NCBI GenBank assembly: GCA_902771595.1
Contig: CACXXH010000057.1
Span: 1 to 53,832 of the forward strand
DNA: 53,832 nucleotides
Reading direction: 5' to 3'
Source: Fibrobacter succinogenes
GTDB taxonomy: Bacteria; Fibrobacterota; Fibrobacteria; Fibrobacterales; Fibrobacteraceae
Position numbers and translations under genes: made by a program. The notes beneath the pieces were generated by a model. It was not told where the DNA came from. It saw only the letters and a list, made by a program, of their open reading frames with translations, and did not search any database. This document shows, piece by piece, positions 42,967 to 50,492 of the stretch (position 1 is its first letter; each line of letters begins with the position of its first letter).

Positions 42967-43719
42967 ATGGAACTTTGTCGTGATTATTTCCCAACCCGTG
43001 CCTACAGAATCGCCGAGATGCGTCTGGGGAGCCTTTTGGGCGGGGAACGCGACAGGCTGGACTTGATTGCCGAGAAACTCGGGCGGGACTACGCCATCGG
43101 GCTCGACAACCTGAAGGAAGAACTCCCGAACATAATCTCATTCGCCCGGGAATACCATGCCGCGTACGATTCGTACCTGAAGGCGGTCTTGCCGCAGCAG
43201 GACAAGCCCATCCAGTGCAGGGCGGCTTGCGGGAACTGTTGCCACCATTACCCGATGTCGGTGGAACCCTTCGAACTGATATTCCTTTACCAGGAACTGC
43301 GCAAGAGCGACGACCTGATTACGGTGATGGAATCGTGCCGCAGGCGTGCGGACATGTTCAATAACTTGTTTGAGAAGCGCCTGGAGGCGGTGAACTCGGA
43401 AGACGAAGCCGAGGACCAGGCCCTCCATGATTATTTCGCACAGTGGGTTCCGTGCCCGTTTTCGGACAGGAAGGGCGATTGCCGCATTTACGGGTTCCGC
43501 CCGGTATCGTGCCGCATGTACTTTAGCCAGACGGACCCGTGCTTCTGCAAGCCCGAGACGCTCCTGACTCCGCAGAACGAAAGCTACATCGTGTACCTTC
43601 CCGACAATATCGAGGAGGCGCTCATCGGCATTTCGGAGCATTACGCCGGCTTGGAGCTTCCCGAAAGCTATTTCGGCGGACTCGTTTCGATGAACGCCTT
43701 TGAAGGAGTGCTGGGCTGA
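42967..43719 (+). CDS. YkgJ-like Cys-cluster (metal-binding) protein
   Basis: The product has 250 residues. The cluster CRAACGNCCHHYPMSVEPFE, then CPFSDRKGDCRIYGFRPVSC, matches the CxxCC...C...C pattern of the YkgJ family (zinc or iron-sulfur binding, function unclear). N-terminal helices and a C-terminal part (DPCFCKPETLL) with more Cys surround it. The start is ATG 42967 (MELCRDYFPTR); a TTG nine bases earlier is less likely. No ribosome-binding site is present, consistent with a leaderless mRNA. Its stop overlaps the start of the SprT-like gene (TGATG). Confidence 0.82.
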   Translation: MELCRDYFPTRAYRIAEMRLGSLLGGERDRLDLIAEKLGRDYAIGLDNLKEELPNIISFAREYHAAYDSYLKAVLPQQDKPIQCRAACGNCCHHYPMSVEPFELIFLYQELRKSDDLITVMESCRRRADMFNNLFEKRLEAVNSEDEAEDQALHDYFAQWVPCPFSDRKGDCRIYGFRPVSCRMYFSQTDPCFCKPETLLTPQNESYIVYLPDNIEEALIGISEHYAGLELPESYFGGLVSMNAFEGVLG

Positions 43720-44528
43720 TGAGTGACTCCGGACAGATGGATTTTTTCGACCAGCTGGGCCTGCCGCTTGTTGAACCCGCCGGTCCGGACCCCTCGCTTG
43801 CGCGGAAGATGTCGAAGTGTTCCGCGAACGGCCTCGTGCATTTCAAGTACAACCCGCGCATGAAGCGCAGCATAAGGTGCAAGGCGAATTTTTTGTTCGG
43901 GCATCCGGAAGTGCTGCTCCCGGGTTACATGGAAGCGCCCGAGTTTGCCGCCGCGCGCGAGCTTGCCGCCGAGTGGGCGGAACATGCCGTTAGGCGCAAG
44001 ACCAAGAAGAACAAGGAAATTGTCAAGGATTTGGTCGTACGGTTCTGGGCGGTGGTGGACCAGGTGCTCGTGGACAAGGGACATGCTCCGCTCGAAAGCG
44101 GGGGAAGGCTTCCGCCCATAAGGCCGAAGGGCCGCTATTTCAATCTCGATGAAGTGCTTGAGGCTATCAACCACACGTACTTCGAGGATTCGCTGCAGTG
44201 TCGCATCACGTGGAGCAACCGTGTCGGGGGACTGAGTTTCCATTCCAAGCGCAAGGACCCGCTGACGGGCGAGGAATTCCACCTGATAAGCATCAGCAAG
44301 GGGTACGATGCCGCGAACTGCCCGCTCTATGCGGTCGCGGGCGTGGTGTACCATGAATGCCTGCATGTGGTCATCCCTGTCGAAGAGAAGAACGGCAGGC
44401 GCGTTGTGCACGGGCGCGTATTTAGGCAGCGCGAGCGCCAGTATATCTATTACGACGAATGGATCAAGTGGCACAAGGAAGTGCTGCCCAAGAACATCCG
44501 GGCGATGCACCGCCACAAACCACTGTAA
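43719..44528 (+). CDS. SprT-like zinc metalloprotease domain protein
   Basis: The product has 269 residues. The zinc-protease motif is VVYHECLHVVIP (HExxH), with a third ligand probably the His in RRVVHGRVFRQRERQY. Upstream, FNLDEVLEAINHTYFEDSLQ and CRITWSNRVGG have the form seen at the start of SprT-like domains. An N-terminal basic region (residues 25-110) is unusual for the family and might bind nucleic acid. It is translated with the Cys-cluster protein, which could supply or sense the metal; that link is inference. Confidence 0.8.
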   Translation: MSDSGQMDFFDQLGLPLVEPAGPDPSLARKMSKCSANGLVHFKYNPRMKRSIRCKANFLFGHPEVLLPGYMEAPEFAAARELAAEWAEHAVRRKTKKNKEIVKDLVVRFWAVVDQVLVDKGHAPLESGGRLPPIRPKGRYFNLDEVLEAINHTYFEDSLQCRITWSNRVGGLSFHSKRKDPLTGEEFHLISISKGYDAANCPLYAVAGVVYHECLHVVIPVEEKNGRRVVHGRVFRQRERQYIYYDEWIKWHKEVLPKNIRAMHRHKPL

Positions 44529-44627
44529 TTATCGGCATAGTCACCCTGAACTTGTTTTTAATAGCCACTTGCAGCTTTGCTACTTAGTGGATATAATCCT
44601 CGGAACGGGGACAGGGTCGGAAATCTG

Positions 44628-44647
44628 ATGCTGACCGGCGTCAGCAT
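44628..44647. other. Perfect hairpin at the end of the UPF0340 gene
   Basis: ATGCTGAC / GTCAGCAT with a four-base loop spans the stop codon of the minus-strand gene. No T tract on either side, so not an ordinary terminator. Confidence 0.4.
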
Positions 44648-45243
44648 GACTTCGGGTATCCGTCTTTCAGGCGCTCGTCGTAGAAGGCGCGTTCCCCGCC
44701 GATGAATTTCGGGCGGGTGCGGGCGGCGGCGAGTGAGGCCTGCCCGATGGTTTTCTGTGAAAGGCGGAGGGGGACCGCGACCTCTTTCAGGTGCATCCCG
44801 ATGAGGGTGCCGCCGATGTCGAGGCCCGCATCGGCCCTGATATGCTCGATGGCTACGGGGGCCTTGAACGCCTTGTAGCAGGCGGTCGCGAACGACCCGC
44901 CCGCCTTGGGTTGCGGGACGACGTTCACGATTTCGGCGTTCGGGACGGCCTCGTGCTCGATGATGATGGCGCGGTTCAGGTGCTCGCAGCACTGTGCGGC
45001 GATATAGATGCCGCGCGGTGCGAAGACTCCCTGGAGCGCTTCGAAAATGACCTTGCCCGCTTCGGGTACGGAATGACTCCCGAGCTTCTGCCCGAGTGTC
45101 TCGCTTGTGCTGCAACCGATGACGACAATCTGGCCCTTGCCCAGGTGCGCCGCCTCGACAAGTTCCTCTGCCGCACGTGCCGCATCGCTGCGGATTTGCT
45201 CCAGAATGCCCTTGTCTTCGATCTCGTAAGTTATGCCTGCCAT
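44641..45243 (-). CDS. UPF0340 (YwlG/DUF436) family protein
   Basis: A conserved protein of 200 residues and unknown function. Recognisable stretches are GQIVVIGCSTSETLGQKLGS, FAPRGIYIAAQCCEHLNRAI, PQPKAGGSFATACYKAF and ADAGLDIGGTLIGMHLKEV, with conserved Cys in CSTSE and QCCEHLN. The start is ATG 45241-45243, eight bases after AGGA. Its promoter is TTGACA with 17-base spacing and TATTTT. Single gene; no hint of partner. Confidence 0.9.
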   Translation of the reverse strand: MAGITYEIEDKGILEQIRSDAARAAEELVEAAHLGKGQIVVIGCSTSETLGQKLGSHSVPEAGKVIFEALQGVFAPRGIYIAAQCCEHLNRAIIIEHEAVPNAEIVNVVPQPKAGGSFATACYKAFKAPVAIEHIRADAGLDIGGTLIGMHLKEVAVPLRLSQKTIGQASLAAARTRPKFIGGERAFYDERLKDGYPKSC

Positions 45244-45269
45244 TTTCTGCGTCCTTTTTTTACATGCGT

Positions 45270-45298
45270 AAAATAATAACAATAGGATAGGGTGTCAA
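45270..45298 (-). promoter_or_regulatory. Promoter of the UPF0340 gene
   Basis: On the minus strand TTGACA (45293-45298), 17 bases, TATTTT (45270-45275). This leaves a leader of about 20 bases holding AAGGAC. Confidence 0.75.
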
Positions 45299-45340
45299 TA
45301 ATGTGCACCGAAAAGAAATTGCCCTAAACGTCGATTGAAT

Positions 45341-45637
45341 GGTCTAACCGTGAGCACCAAAGCCACAGGCGTTAAGCCGTGGCGGGTGCGAGAGTGAGTG
45401 AGAGACCGGAGGTCTTGATACCCTAAATGACGAACGAACGGTCTAACCGTGAGCACCAAAGCCACAGGCGTTAAGCCGTGGCGGGTGCGAGAGTGAGCGA
45501 GAAACAGGAAGTCTTGATACCACAAACGTCGAGCGAACGGTCTAACCGTGAGCACCAAAGCCACAGGCGTTAAGCCGTGGCGGGTGCGAGAGTGAGTGAG
45601 GGACCGGAGGTCTTGATACCCCAAATGACGAACGAAC
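45341..45637. repeat. Three tandem 99-bp repeats with internal hairpins
   Basis: Units at 45341-45439, 45440-45538 and 45539-45637 are each 99 bases. The first 58 bases are identical in all three and the rest varies; a partial unit end lies just before 45341. Each unit holds CGGT-CTA-ACCG, GCCACAGGC-GTTAA-GCCGTGGC and (units 1 and 3) GACC-GGA-GGTC, so it can fold into three hairpins. It lies between the UPF0340 promoter and the esterase terminator. I see no transposase, and 58-base perfect units next to each other do not fit CRISPR. Confidence 0.9.
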
Positions 45638-45640
45638 GGT

Positions 45641-45668
45641 ATAAAAAAGACTTGCCATTTCTGGCAAG
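45641..45668 (-). terminator. Terminator of the esterase gene
   Basis: Perfect stem CTTGCCA / TGGCAAG with a TTTC/GAAA loop (45651-45668), followed on the minus strand by TCTTTTTTA. Confidence 0.85.
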
Positions 45669-45696
45669 CCTTTGGGTTTGGTTATGGAGGTAAATT

Positions 45697-47217
45697 CTAG
45701 AACTGCTCGAAGAACTTGTGGACTTCTTCAGGAACCCATGTCTGTTCCCAATTCCAACCCACGCCCATGTTGCCGGTGTCGTGAGCGGTCCACTGGTGGT
45801 CTCCGGGCCAACTGCACCACTTGACCGGGAAGCGCTCGTCGACGTTCTTGAAGTCGTAGCAGACGTGTCCGGTATTGCCCCTGATTTCTTCGGGCTTTTC
45901 GCTGCTGGCGTCGGTGAAGTTGCCATCGGCATCGGCCTTGCCGTTGCGCTTCAGGATTCTCGGGAGGGCGCTATTCTTGGCGCGGCTGTAATCGCAGCGG
46001 CCGTCATTCACGCCATGTACGTTCATCCAAGCGATGGGCAGATTCTTCATGTTGTTGCCTTCGGGGAGCCAGATGTTGTAATCGGCCACAGCGTAGGTGG
46101 CGGCGGCACGCACGCGGCTCTGCATGTCTTGCATAAGCGAGTAGCTGAACATGGCTCCGTAGCTGAACCCGGTGATGAACACGCGGCTCGTATCAATGCA
46201 GTAGTTCTCGTTCAGGGTGGTGAGCGTCTGGGCGAAAAAGTCGTGGTCGGCCTGGCCCTTGTTCCACAGGCCGCCAATCGCGTCGAGAGAGACGAAGATG
46301 TAGTCGCCGTTCTTGTCGAGCACCTGCTGGCCGTAGTAAGGCGTGGGATGGTCATAGTCGGGGTTGTGGTGCACAAAGTCTTCGCCGTTGCTGCCGTAGC
46401 AGTGCAGCGCGAATAGCACCTTGTGCGGCTTTTTGTTGTCGTAGTTCTTGGGCAGGGTAACAAAGTAGGTGCGGGTGTCGCTTCCAACCTTGATTTGGAA
46501 CTGATCGCCGTTTTCGACGCTCTTGACTTTTTTCAATGTGGAATTGGTGCCGCATCCCTTGCTGGGGGTGGGGTCGTTGCCAATAGCGTAGCCGAACTTG
46601 AACTGCGGAGCGGTTGCCTTGAGCTTCACGTCGAGCGTGGTGTCGAGCGTGCTGAGCGGTACGGTGAGCGTATCGAAGCCTTCGGCGACAAAGCGGATGG
46701 CTTCGCCCGGCTGGATCTCTTTCATGAGGCTTTCGGTCTGCGTGCCGAATGTGCCGCTGTGGTTGCCTTCTGTTGAGAACTTGAAATTCTGTCTTGCGCT
46801 ACCTACGGTTACTTGCGCGAAATAAGTGCCGCGGGCCTTGATCGCCCTGTTCAAATCGAACATGCCGGAGCCCTGCAGGGTCTTCTGGAAAACCTGGTTT
46901 CCGAGGGCGTTGAAAATCTTTACGTGGACGGGCGAACTGCTGCTTTGCGAGTACGAGAGCACGCCGTTGTTGACGCTCAAATATCCGGCGGAGTTCCTGA
47001 AGGCGTGAATCCCGTCTATTTCGTCTTCGTGGATAGAGAATTTACCCTGGTCATCGGTAGTGGTAGATTTGCCTTCCTTGAGGAGGCTTACCGAGGCTCC
47101 CTTGAGGGCTTTGCCTTGTTCATCGGAAACGGTACCCGACAGGGAATATGCCGAAGCCATGCCGCAGACCGCGAGGAGGCAAGCCGTAGTCAAAAGATTG
47201 TTTGTCTTGATGCTCAT
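45697..47217 (-). CDS. Secreted CE1-type esterase (feruloyl/acetylxylan esterase-like)
   Basis: The product has 506 residues. Signal peptide: residues 1-23 (LLTTACLLAVCGMASA). Next come a carboxypeptidase-like regulatory domain (YSLSGTVSDEQGKALKGASV, TTDDQGKFSIH) and a Fibrobacter-style beta module (VHVKIFNALGNQVFQ, GTYFAQVTVGSARQNF). From about 230 on lies an alpha/beta hydrolase of the PHB depolymerase/CE1 type: YFVTLPKNYDNKKP, VLFALHCYGSNGEDF, the nucleophile GFSYGAMFSYS, a candidate Asp in GVNDGRCDY and His in SWPGDHQWTAH. Such enzymes remove feruloyl or acetyl groups from xylan, which fits a plant-fibre degrader. AAAGGAG precedes the ATG. Confidence 0.85.
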   Translation of the reverse strand: MSIKTNNLLTTACLLAVCGMASAYSLSGTVSDEQGKALKGASVSLLKEGKSTTTDDQGKFSIHEDEIDGIHAFRNSAGYLSVNNGVLSYSQSSSSPVHVKIFNALGNQVFQKTLQGSGMFDLNRAIKARGTYFAQVTVGSARQNFKFSTEGNHSGTFGTQTESLMKEIQPGEAIRFVAEGFDTLTVPLSTLDTTLDVKLKATAPQFKFGYAIGNDPTPSKGCGTNSTLKKVKSVENGDQFQIKVGSDTRTYFVTLPKNYDNKKPHKVLFALHCYGSNGEDFVHHNPDYDHPTPYYGQQVLDKNGDYIFVSLDAIGGLWNKGQADHDFFAQTLTTLNENYCIDTSRVFITGFSYGAMFSYSLMQDMQSRVRAAATYAVADYNIWLPEGNNMKNLPIAWMNVHGVNDGRCDYSRAKNSALPRILKRNGKADADGNFTDASSEKPEEIRGNTGHVCYDFKNVDERFPVKWCSWPGDHQWTAHDTGNMGVGWNWEQTWVPEEVHKFFEQF

Positions 47218-47447
47218 CAGTACTCCTTTAGCCCAAAAACACTTTGTAGACGCATCTTTCCTTGTAATAATCTAATATGAGGTGTTTTTAATATTACACG
47301 GTTGATACGATTGCTTATGGATGATTTGTCTATAAAAGGAACTTTATAATTCTTTTTTTATGAAAAAAACGGCTGGTTCTTGCTTTTTTGTTCACTATGT
47401 ATTATATTTATAGTGCACATAAGTTCAAGTGAATGAATGAGTAGAAT

Positions 47448-48911
47448 ATGGATGTCCGTGAAAAACTGAATATTCTTTCCGCTGCTGCCCGGTACGACGT
47501 TTCCTGTTCGTCGAGCGGTTCCAGGCGTTCCGCGCCCCCGAGCGGCTTGGGCGATGCCTGCCCGGCGGGGATATGCCATACGTGGTCTTCGGACGGGCGG
47601 TGCGTTTCGCTCTTGAAGATTCTGCTTTCGAACGCCTGCAAGTACGATTGCGCCTACTGCGTGAATCGCCGCAGCAACGACATCCCGCGGGCGACCTTCA
47701 CTCCGAAAGAGGTTATCGACCTGACCCTGGAATTCTACCGCCGCAACTACATCGAGGGCCTGTTCCTGAGTTCGGCCGTGGTGGGTTCGCCCGATGCCAC
47801 GATGGAACGGCTTGTGCGGGTGGCCAAGGAACTGCGGAGGGTCCACCGGTTTGGCGGTTACATCCACTTGAAAAGCATTCCGGGGGCGTCCGAGGCTCTG
47901 CTTCACGAGGCGGGGCTCTATGCCGACCGCACCAGCGTGAATATCGAGGTCCCGTCGGAGCGCTCGCTTACGTACCTCGCTCCCGAAAAAAACTACGGTT
48001 CGGTCTATGGCCCCATGAACTACTTTGCCGAGCGCAAGATTGAGTACGGCGGCTCGCGAGGGCGGTATACTCCGAACTTTTTGCCGGCGGGGCAGAGCAC
48101 GCAGATGATTGTGGGCGCCTCGGGCGAGAGCGATTTCCAGATTCTCACGCTGTCGGCGGGATTTTACAAGCAGCAGCGCCTGAAGCGCGTGTATTTTTCG
48201 GGATATGTGCCCGTGAATGCGGACAAGCGCCTGCCCGCGCTTACCACCAAGCCGCCTCTGGTGCGCGAACACCGGCTGTACCAGGCCGATTGGCTCATGC
48301 GGTTCTACAAGTTCGATTACGACGAAATTCTCGACGCGAAACACCCGAATCTGGATTTGAATCTGGATCCGAAGGCGGGCTGGGCGCTTAGGCACCCGGA
48401 GTTCTTCCCGGTCGACTTGCAGACGGCGGATTACGAGATGATTTTGCGGGTTCCCGGTATCGGCGTGAAGTCGGCGCAGCTCATTGTTTCGAGCCGCAGG
48501 TACAGCAAAATTCGCTTGGAAACCCTGAAGAAGATGGGCGTGGTCTTGAAGCGCGCCAAGTACTTCATCTACCATCCCGACATTCCCGCGGGTATCCGGC
48601 AGTTTTATCCCGAGATGATTCGCCCCCTGTTGATTGCGCCCGCAAAATCGCAGCAACTCGATTTGTTCAGCCCGCTGGAAACACCCGCATTGCCGTCGCC
48701 TGCAATGCCCGCAGCTGCGATGCCTATGCCTGTGCCTGCGCAGTCGGTAACGCACTTGTCGGCCACCATGCCTGTACCAGCGCAACCGTTGCAGCTCCCT
48801 TCAGCCGCCATGCCGATACCTGTTGCTTCCGTGCCTGCACCGGCGATTCCCGCGGCCAGTGTACCATCGCTTGCACTGCCGGCACGTCCACGACTGTTGG
48901 CGGCGGGGTAG
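47448..48911 (+). CDS. Radical SAM protein linked to DNA modification/repair (TIGR03916 type)
   Basis: The product has 487 residues. The iron-sulfur site is SNACKYDCAYCVNR (CxxxCxxC), preceded by GICHTWSSDGRCVSLLKILL. The radical-SAM barrel continues with FLSSAVVGSPDATMERLVRV and RTSVNIEVPSERSL. A helix-hairpin-helix (ILRVPGIGVKSAQLIVSSRR, about residue 340) suggests DNA binding. The protein family normally ends near QQLDLFS; here about 85 residues rich in Pro, Ala, Met and Ser follow. The family is normally found with a DUF4130 protein and a uracil-DNA-glycosylase-like domain. DUF4130 follows here; the glycosylase does not. The 230-base gap to the left (divergent from the esterase) is AT-rich, and I see nothing else in it. 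Confidence 0.88.
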   Translation: MDVREKLNILSAAARYDVSCSSSGSRRSAPPSGLGDACPAGICHTWSSDGRCVSLLKILLSNACKYDCAYCVNRRSNDIPRATFTPKEVIDLTLEFYRRNYIEGLFLSSAVVGSPDATMERLVRVAKELRRVHRFGGYIHLKSIPGASEALLHEAGLYADRTSVNIEVPSERSLTYLAPEKNYGSVYGPMNYFAERKIEYGGSRGRYTPNFLPAGQSTQMIVGASGESDFQILTLSAGFYKQQRLKRVYFSGYVPVNADKRLPALTTKPPLVREHRLYQADWLMRFYKFDYDEILDAKHPNLDLNLDPKAGWALRHPEFFPVDLQTADYEMILRVPGIGVKSAQLIVSSRRYSKIRLETLKKMGVVLKRAKYFIYHPDIPAGIRQFYPEMIRPLLIAPAKSQQLDLFSPLETPALPSPAMPAAAMPMPVPAQSVTHLSATMPVPAQPLQLPSAAMPIPVASVPAPAIPAASVPSLALPARPRLLAAG

Positions 48912-48990
48912 ATGCGAATCCGGACGGCGGCTTTCGATAAACACGTTCTCCCCGTGATTTCTAAAAACCTTTGACTACAGAGCAAAAAGC

Positions 48991-49755
48991 ATGTCTATCT
49001 GCATTTCATACGATTCCACCTTCGACGGCTTCCTGAGTGCCGTTTTCGAAATTTATTCGCAGCACCTCGATGTAGAAAGATTTGTCCCTGACCGCGATGC
49101 GGGAACTGTGGGAGACCTGTTCCAGCAGCGCTTCCGCGTGGAGGCGAACGAGGATTCCGCGATGCGCCTGCGACGCGCCATCGTGAACTATACGAGCGAG
49201 GACGTGCTGAACCTGCTCGAGACGGCGTTCCTTTCGGAGGAGGCGGGCATCGAGATGATGATTCTCGCGTTCCTCCGCAAACTGTTTGCGGGCGACGACC
49301 CGAATTACGGCAAGAACCCCGCATCGCCCGAGATGCTCCCGCTGTACAAAATTGCGGGTTCCGTGCGGCACGAGGCGGGCGGCATGCTCGGGATGGTCCG
49401 CTTCTCGAAAGCTCCGGGCAATTTCTACGTCGCGAAGATTGAACCGAAATACGATATCCTTTTGCTGATGGAATCGCATTTCACCAACCGCTTTGCGGAC
49501 GGGAACTGGGTTATCTACGATGCGAAGCGCAGGTACGCGTTGCTCCACGAAAAGACCGGGAAATGCCGGGTCGTCGACATTCCCGACGATGCGGCGTTGA
49601 TAAATGCGATCAATTCGGATGACTATACCCGGCTGTGGCAGGACTACTACAATTCCATCGCCATCAAGGAGCGCGAGAACCCGAAACTGCTGCGCCGTTG
49701 CCTCCCGGTACGCTACTGGAAGAATTTGCCCGAACGGCAGGCCGCACGTTTTTAG
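48991..49755 (+). CDS. DUF4130/TIGR03915 protein, partner of the radical SAM protein
   Basis: The product has 254 residues. Recognised from its setting and from stretches such as YDSTFDGFLSAVFEIYSQ, RLRRAIVNYTSEDVLNLLET, HEAGGMLGMVRFSKAPGNFY, KIEPKYDILLLMESHFTNRF and NWVIYDAKRRYALLHEK. In other bacteria this domain is often fused to a uracil-DNA-glycosylase-like domain; this one stops after the DUF4130 part (WKNLPERQAARF). It begins 79 bases after the radical SAM gene on the same strand and without a strong ribosome-binding site. Probably acts with it on DNA; the reaction is unknown. Confidence 0.87.
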   Translation: MSICISYDSTFDGFLSAVFEIYSQHLDVERFVPDRDAGTVGDLFQQRFRVEANEDSAMRLRRAIVNYTSEDVLNLLETAFLSEEAGIEMMILAFLRKLFAGDDPNYGKNPASPEMLPLYKIAGSVRHEAGGMLGMVRFSKAPGNFYVAKIEPKYDILLLMESHFTNRFADGNWVIYDAKRRYALLHEKTGKCRVVDIPDDAALINAINSDDYTRLWQDYYNSIAIKERENPKLLRRCLPVRYWKNLPERQAARF

Positions 49756-49818
49756 GCCCGCATTCACCTACGGGTTAGGCCAGCGGTGCTTTTACAGCCG
49801 GCGTCTCATCTATCCCCC

Positions 49819-49847
49819 TTGAATTTATTCGGATTCTTTGTTATTTT
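49819..49847 (+). promoter_or_regulatory. Promoter of the small barrel protein gene
   Basis: TTGAAT (49819-49824), 17 bases, TATTTT (49842-49847). It lies 25 bases before the GTG start, leaving room for the AGGGAGG site. Confidence 0.55.
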
Positions 49848-49872
49848 GTTTGAGGATAACAGGGAGGGTTAG

Positions 49873-50484
49873 GTGTCCTTGAAAAAGTTTTCTTTTCTGC
49901 TGGCAGGTTTTTGCTTGTTCGGCTATTCCCATTCGCTCGACTTGAAACCGTCGGCGCAGTTCTTTTTCCCGGCAACAGTCTCCATTCCGAAGGATAACAA
50001 ATCGGTGTCTTCGGACAGGTCGTGGGAGACCGAGTATGTAATCGAGGTCGGGATCGAGGCTCTCTTTGCGTCGGAGTTTATTCCGATGCGCTCCGGTTTT
50101 GGCCTGGGATTCAGGACTTCGCAGCACGATGAAGATTACGAAGCGGCTCCGGCGACGCTCCCGGTGTGGGGCGTCCTTTCGATCGGGCGCATTAATTGGG
50201 ACGACTTCATCTCGCCGTATTTTACCTTGCGCGGGGGCTACCTTACTCCGTTGTCGTTCGACGAGCACTGGTGGGAAAGTCCCGCGAATTTCTTCTTCAA
50301 TTGCGGTGTTGGCGCCGTCTTGCCCAAGGGCTTTACGGTGGAGGTCAGTGTAGACTATTCCTCCATGCGGAAATCTTATTCGGACGAGGATATTTCGTAC
50401 CGAGTCTCCTCGCTACGCTTGGGCATCCTGTTGGGAATGAATATTGAAATTTCCCACACCAAGGTGTACAAGTCGGGCGGCTAA
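49873..50484 (+). CDS. Small outer-membrane barrel-like protein
   Basis: The product has 203 residues. It begins with GTG; AGGGAGG five bases upstream fixes the start. The signal peptide MSLKKFSFLLAGFCLFGYSHS is followed by eight or so amphipathic strands (YVIEVGIEALFASEF, SGFGLGFRTSQHDED, PVWGVLSIGRINWDDFISPY, FTVEVSVDYSSMRKSY), the pattern of a small barrel. No family recognised. It ends eight bases before the end of the opposite-strand vWA gene; a shared terminator is not visible. Confidence 0.72.
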   Translation: MSLKKFSFLLAGFCLFGYSHSLDLKPSAQFFFPATVSIPKDNKSVSSDRSWETEYVIEVGIEALFASEFIPMRSGFGLGFRTSQHDEDYEAAPATLPVWGVLSIGRINWDDFISPYFTLRGGYLTPLSFDEHWWESPANFFFNCGVGAVLPKGFTVEVSVDYSSMRKSYSDEDISYRVSSLRLGILLGMNIEISHTKVYKSGG

Positions 50485-50492
50485 TTTCGGGC

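Noticed and set aside
41501..43141. Upstream extension of the TPR lipoprotein to 43141
   Set aside because: The extra 115 codons overlap the divergent Cys-cluster gene and are not protein-like. The lipobox signal peptide begins at 42796 after a good ribosome-binding site.
44628..44647. Terminator of the UPF0340 gene
   Set aside because: The hairpin is perfect but spans the stop codon and has no T tract on either strand.
45295..45624. A 109-codon minus-strand frame with a 33-residue repeat in the 99-bp array
   Set aside because: The frame stays open only because the unit is divisible by three. There is no ribosome-binding site, the DNA is full of palindromes, and the conserved core does not show a third-base pattern of change.
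45341..45637. CRISPR array
   Set aside because: Units are directly joined with a 58-base identical core and a similar, not unique, remainder; no cas gene is near.
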